A stretch of DNA of 64,000 nt from positions 75,256,501 to 75,320,500 of the forward strand of contig NC_133159.1 of NCBI RefSeq assembly GCF_040802235.1, given 5' to 3'. This document shows, one piece after another, positions 59,625 through 64,000 of the stretch (its first letter is position 1; each line of letters begins with the position of its first letter). The translations under genes and the position numbers were made by a program. This DNA is from Manis javanica (lineage: Eukaryota; Chordata; Mammalia; Pholidota; Manidae). The notes beneath the pieces are model-generated. The model ran no database searches. It saw only the letters and a list, made by a program, of their open reading frames with translations, and was not told where the DNA came from.

Positions 59625-60640
59625 CTAAAATCAAACCTGTTGGGCCAAAATTAACATACACTAAAATTATTAAGTATTAGCATGATGTTCAATAGATATG
59701 GTACAATTTACATGCACATAAAAGTACATGTTTTCAAAAACATTGGGAACACAATTTGATAACATGAGGTAAAACATATCTTGTAGTTTCACTTCTGTTG
59801 AGTAACTTGAATGTCTTACCTTTTCATAAGCTATCTTACTCAAAGTTTGTAGTATTTACTCAATATTTATTAATTTGTGGTTCTTTAGGATACATAACTT
59901 GTATAACTTAGTTCTTTTCTCCATTAAGGTGATCTTTTCAGAACATTTTGGCATCTAAATTCCTTTTTGCTCTTTATACTGCAACAAATATATTTTTACC
60001 TTCATGCAGTTTTGTCAGCCTTTTTATGTCTTTTGGTTTATGTCACTTTAGAACAAATTCAACATTCCTAGATAATTTTATAATTATCTGGTATTTACTG
60101 TTTTTATGGAGTCTGTTCAAGTTTAAGGTAAAGCTGGAATTTACCTTGTGCAGGGTTTATAGTATATCTAATCACTTCCTCTTCCATAAAGTTGTCCAGT
60201 TGTCTGACAACAGTTATTGTACAGTTCATATTTTTCCCACTGATTTAAAATAACGTTTTTCACATACTTAATTCCTGTATGCCATTGGTTCTATTTGTAG
60301 ACTATCTAGTGGGTTTTGTTGCTGTGTCTTTATATTTGTGCCTCATGACACACTACTCTCATTATTGTAGTTCCATAAATTTCACTATATCTGTCCTGAA
60401 TTGTCCTGGATTTTTAATTTTTTTGATCAGCTCCATTTTAATTTTGCAATTAATCTTTTTGACATTCTAACTGAGAACACATAAAATTTTCAGGTAAACT
60501 GAGAGAATTGATTTTATGAGGAATGGGCCCTTCCTACTCAAGAACACTGTGCACATATCCATTTGTATCATTATTTGTACATGACTTTCAGAAGCATTTC
60601 TTGATAGATTCCAATGTCCTTTATTTTCAGGTTATCACAG
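59285..60640 (-). mobile_element. Ancient L1 ORF2 relic
   Basis: Plus-strand series: TTCCATAAAGTTGTCCAGTT, TGCCATTGGTTCTATTTGTA and CACTACTCTCATTATTGTAG, the antisense of L1M ORF2. It carries a (GT)n tract at 59592-59622. Confidence 0.65.
59592..59622 (+). repeat. (GT)n microsatellite
   Basis: About 15 uninterrupted GT units. Confidence 0.95.
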
Positions 60641-61672
60641 ATCTGAACTTCTTTTTGTCTTCTAATCAGTTCTTTTCCATTTCCACTTAAACACTCACCC
60701 ACATTTACCTTTTTTTTTTCCTGAGCATTGATGCCCTCTATAGGTACTACAATATTTTATATCAAAATTTTGATGAGAAACAGAACAAGTGCATACATAT
60801 ATAAAACTAAGCCAGATTTAACAACTTAAAACAAAACAACTTGTAAAAATTATGTGTAATTACCGACTTCAAGATCAGTGAAAGAGCCGTTTAAGAATCA
60901 TGAGAATGAAAGGACGAAACGAAGTCAAGAAATCATTTATTTCCTCATTTTCCTCCGAAGTCCCCTCTTTCATATTTTGCCTATCATGAAGCAGCCTGTT
61001 GATTTTTTCCTAGAAAAGTATGAAGCATTAGCAGAAGGTAAACTTTTAAAACTCCCAATATTTCAAGAATAACATTTTATATTATAAGATATTAAATTAT
61101 CTGCATTTTGCTTTTAAAAGTATTCCCTCATATTAGATCATGAGAGGGTATTATTATTACAGAAGGAATATCTCCTAGTTTAAGCTTGGAAAGTGAGAGG
61201 AAGTATGGGATGACCTCCCTCCTGTGCACCACTCACTAGGGTTTTGCAGAGTACTAACCAGGCATGAAGACAATAGTTCCAAGGTGTTCTGGCCAAAACT
61301 GTGCTATTTGGGAGATGGCCTTTGATCTGAATGGCATGAATTTTCACCTGCATCTTAAACATAATTGTAACTTCTAAGCTGATCTGGCAATCTGCTATAA
61401 ATACTAAAAGGTGGGAGAGGAGAGAATTCTCCTTAGCTGTGTGCTGACTGGCCTACTCTAACCTGGGGGCAAGTGCACGGGGGTAGGAGCAGTGAGTCCC
61501 TCCATTTCTAAGGCTATGCATACCTGAAAGTTTTAGGTCAACAAGGATCTGCTCTAAGGTCTTTGGTTGCTAGTAGGCTCCTGATAATTGGCAGTGATTT
61601 TGGTAAAGTGAGCCAATTGTTGCTTATATTACACACACCTGGTTACATACATGTCATCTAATATTGGCTCCA
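60641..61672. other. Unassigned sequence 5' of the terminal ERV
   Basis: Nothing recognised. Confidence 0.45.
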
Positions 61673-61979
61673 TGTGATTGTGGGGAAGTTGGGGTTCCTA
61701 TGGCCAGGATCGTCACTGAACTTAAACCACCTGATGATGTAACTGGCCTGTTGCTAGGCTACCCCTTCCACATCTTTAGGCAATAAGCTATTATTGCACT
61801 ATATAGAGAGCTCGGCCCAGTGCTCTGGGTGGAGGCAGAGATGCTAGTGCTGGATCTACCACTGGGAGAACAAGCTGGGTAATAAACTCTTTCACCCCAA
61901 AGAACATTTGCTGTCAATTTCTTTGGTCTCATTGAATCCATAGCGAACTTGCCCAGGGCTGAAACCCATTGGCAAGACA
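61673..61979 (+). repeat. 5' LTR of the terminal ERV
   Basis: It shares its 3' half with the solo LTR at 43632-44027, including the CCCAGTGCTCTGGG downstream of TATA and the TCATTGAATCCATAGCGAAC segment near the end. Confidence 0.75.
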
Positions 61980-62035
61980 ACTGGCATAGTTGGCAGGGTT
62001 CATTGTTGACCAAGGAAAAAGACAGGCTGCCCTTA

Positions 62036-63485
62036 TGGGTGGGGTGCTTCAACCAGCTGCCCCTGTGAATGGGGAGACAGTGGATTGTCCCCCTATGGGT
62101 ATGTGGTCTGAAGGGGCTTGCCTCCTAGAGGACTGGGCCCCACCCTAGGACTGGAGGCAAGTGAAGGTGACACCTGAGCCAGTAGAGGTGGTCCTTGTTA
62201 TACTAAGTAGGTCTTTTGAGAGACAAAGTACCAGTGAGGCACCGGGGACTATGGGTTGACTGCTTCTCATGGTATTAAAAAAGTCTGCAGAAGAGAAGGA
62301 CATGCTCCTGAAAAAGACCCAAGAAATGGCAGCATGAGAACACGAGCTGCAAACTGCTGTGGATTCCCTGAAGGAAGAAATGGCATAGATGTGAGAGGAG
62401 GCAGCACAAGAAAGCTGGCAGCAAGGTGCCACTGAAAAGGTAAAAGATTCCTTACAGGAGTCAGCAGTGCTGCCAGGTGCTCTGAAGGAGGAAAAGGCCA
62501 GCAATGAAAATGACAAACTCCTGAGGGAAGCACAGGCAGAGGTGGCATGAGAAAGCCAACTCGGCAAAGCATTGAGGTGAAGGTAAGGGAGCTGCTGAAG
62601 ACTGAGCTAGCATTGCTGTGAGGCACGATAGAAAAAGTAAAGGTTGTATCAGAGGAGGCACTCGGGGGAGGAGAGAGAAAGGTGCCATCAGCCCCAGAAA
62701 TGGAGGAGCTGGGAAAGGATGAAGGGGTGGTGCTGGAGGCACTGACCTCTCCTGTATGGAAAGCACGCCCAGTGGTTGTGAAGAAAATAAAGATCCAGCG
62801 GCTGAAAGATCCCCAAGAAGAGAAGCAGCCCCCTCCCCAGGTCGTGGAGCACTCTATGTTCTGCCCATATACTCAGGCTGAGCTGGTGGATTTGGGTTCC
62901 CGGTTTAGGCAGAAGCCCTCGGAGTCCGTATCAGCTTGGCTCCTGCATCTGTGGGACTTAGGGGTGGATGGAATTGTTCTGTCAGAATCAGAGATGGGAA
63001 AGCTGGCTTCCCTGACAGTGCAGCCTGCCTTGAGGCAGCAAATACAAAATGCACATCAGACCCCAGGGAGTAACTCCCTCCTTGATTGGCTTATGGCTGC
63101 ACTTCATGCTGTGTGGCCCAATCCAGGTGATGTACCATCCTCTCCTGTTAGATGGCAGACATATGCTGAGCTACAACAGGTGTTACAGGAACTAGGCATA
63201 AGAAATGCCATCTATAGTCCAGAGAATGGCCCAGATGAAGAGATTTTCACTACTGGGAGGAGAAATATTGTATTTCAAATGGCTCCTACATCCCTCTTTG
63301 GGTCTCTAGTGTCCATTCTTTCCCCTCATTTAAGGCATCCCATAAGCGAGGTGATACCTACAGTAGCAAACTTAGGAGAGGCTGAAACAATGAGAACCCA
63401 GAAAGAAATAAGGTCAACTACTCACAAGAAGAATTTAAAGGGTAAAGGGTCCCATGAAGGTTACAAGGACCCAGATGTGGGTTGA
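62036..63485 (+). pseudogene. ERV gag remnant
   Basis: 62036-62680 decodes in pieces as a Lys/Glu-rich coiled coil (SLKEEMA, ALKEEKASNENDKLL) interrupted by several stops. From 62682 a 267-aa open frame continues to 63485. Its central part (YTQAELVDLGSRFRQKPSES and ELQQVLQELGIRNAIY) looks like a capsid region. No zinc knuckle was seen. Confidence 0.7.
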
Positions 63486-63721
63486 CTTAATATGGGCAGG
63501 AGCAGATGAAAGGAAATTAGATGGGAAGTCAAATAGGGTCTTATTAGAGCTATGGCAACAACTGAAACCATAGCACCAGTTCCAGCCATTAAGACCAAAG
63601 AGGCAGAGGTCAGAGACAGAGCCACGAGTCCAGCCTGTGTGTTTCCAAGACTTCCTGCTGGAGAGTGAGCCAACCTTACTTGAGCCCACACAGAAAAATG
63701 ATTCAGGAACACGGTTTGACT

Positions 63722-64000
63722 GAGGGGAAGGTCAAGGTATCTGCCCTGAGGGACCAGGGGGGACTGGAGGCACATGTTGAAATAGCTATCCATTGGTCCC
63801 CAGTGAACATACAGTGTGTCCTGGCTCTGGTGGACACAGGGGCTGAATATTCACTGATTCATGGTAACCCTGAGCAGTTCCCTGGGACCCCCACTATCAT
63901 AGATGGATATGGGGAAAAGGCTATCAGAGTGAAACAAGCCCAAATCCCTTTGGGAATAGGGCGTCTACCCCCAAAGGAATATATTGTGTATATATTTCCT
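63722..64000 (+). pseudogene. ERV aspartic protease fragment, runs off the window
   Basis: After a stop near 63720 a frame opens containing LALVDTGAEYSLIHGN, the retropepsin active-site motif DTG(A), then IGRLPPKEYIVYIFP at the window edge. Whether pol follows intact is outside the window. Confidence 0.8.

Larger units (their letters stand above)
61673..64000 (+). mobile_element. Endogenous retrovirus, 5' part (LTR, leader, gag, protease), truncated by window end
   Basis: The 5' LTR spans 61673-61979 (TGTGATTG to GGCAAGACA) with a TATA-like CACTATATAGAGAGC near 61798 and AATAAAC near 61881. Two bases later TGGCATAGTTGGCAGGGTT (61982-62000) is at the primer-binding-site position. Gag-like sequence follows with many stops, then a protease frame. 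The family is not certain. The element is inactive by the visible stops in gag. Confidence 0.85.

Noticed and set aside
62145-62766. Minus-strand frames of 101-140 aa
   Set aside because: Shadows of the ERV gag coiled-coil region on the opposite strand.

Overview
This is a 64-kb piece of a placental mammal's nuclear genome. It is AT-rich, with intron/exon structure, MIR, L2, L1 and ERV relics, microsatellites and one CpG island. I noticed no Alu, B1/B2, carnivore tRNA-SINE or BovB. Two retroposed ERV env copies resemble elements I remember from pangolin (Manis) sequence, so a pangolin is my low-confidence guess for the species.

The only protein-coding gene I can assemble is GBP5, an interferon-inducible guanylate-binding protein, on the minus strand. 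Ten coding exons between 34035 and 25668 join without a stop or frameshift. All introns are GT-AG, and the phases and exon lengths fit the GBP family. The product is 587 aa and ends in a CaaX box (CILL). One substitution matters: the G3 motif reads DTKG instead of DTEG, so the position of the catalytic Glu99 of human GBP1 is Lys. A canonical ISRE pair at 44.18-44.22 kb, followed on the minus strand by a possible first-exon donor, is a candidate interferon-responsive promoter. If that is right, intron 1 was enlarged by a full-length L1 (36.16-42.41 kb) and two solo LTRs (42.7-43.15 and 43.63-44.03 kb).

Layout: 1-2504, 5' half of an L1 (minus). 2850-7770, degenerate tandem array of about 430-bp units. 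7.8-10.6 kb, old non-coding sequence with MIR/L2 pieces. 10.65-11.46 kb, CpG island with a CTCF-like motif and no assignable gene. 14.1-16.8 kb, ancient L1/HAL1-like relic. 17.9-19.8 kb, L1-mobilised retrocopy of an ERV env transcript with an 18-bp target duplication. 21.85-22.32 kb, LTR-like unit. 25.6-34.05 kb, GBP5. 36.2-42.4 kb, full-length dead L1. 42.7-44.2 kb, two LTRs and the ISRE. 44.85-47.66 kb, stacked L1 3' ends. 48.6-49.1 kb, ancient L1. 49.1-52.7 kb, ERV-L RNase H/integrase relic plus 3' LTR, split by a second env retrocopy. 55.8-57.0 and 59.3-60.6 kb, ancient L1 relics. 61.67-64 kb, 5' end of another ERV (LTR, gag, protease) running off the window.

No tRNA, rRNA, CRISPR or bacterial features are present. 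All homology calls are by eye; no database was searched.
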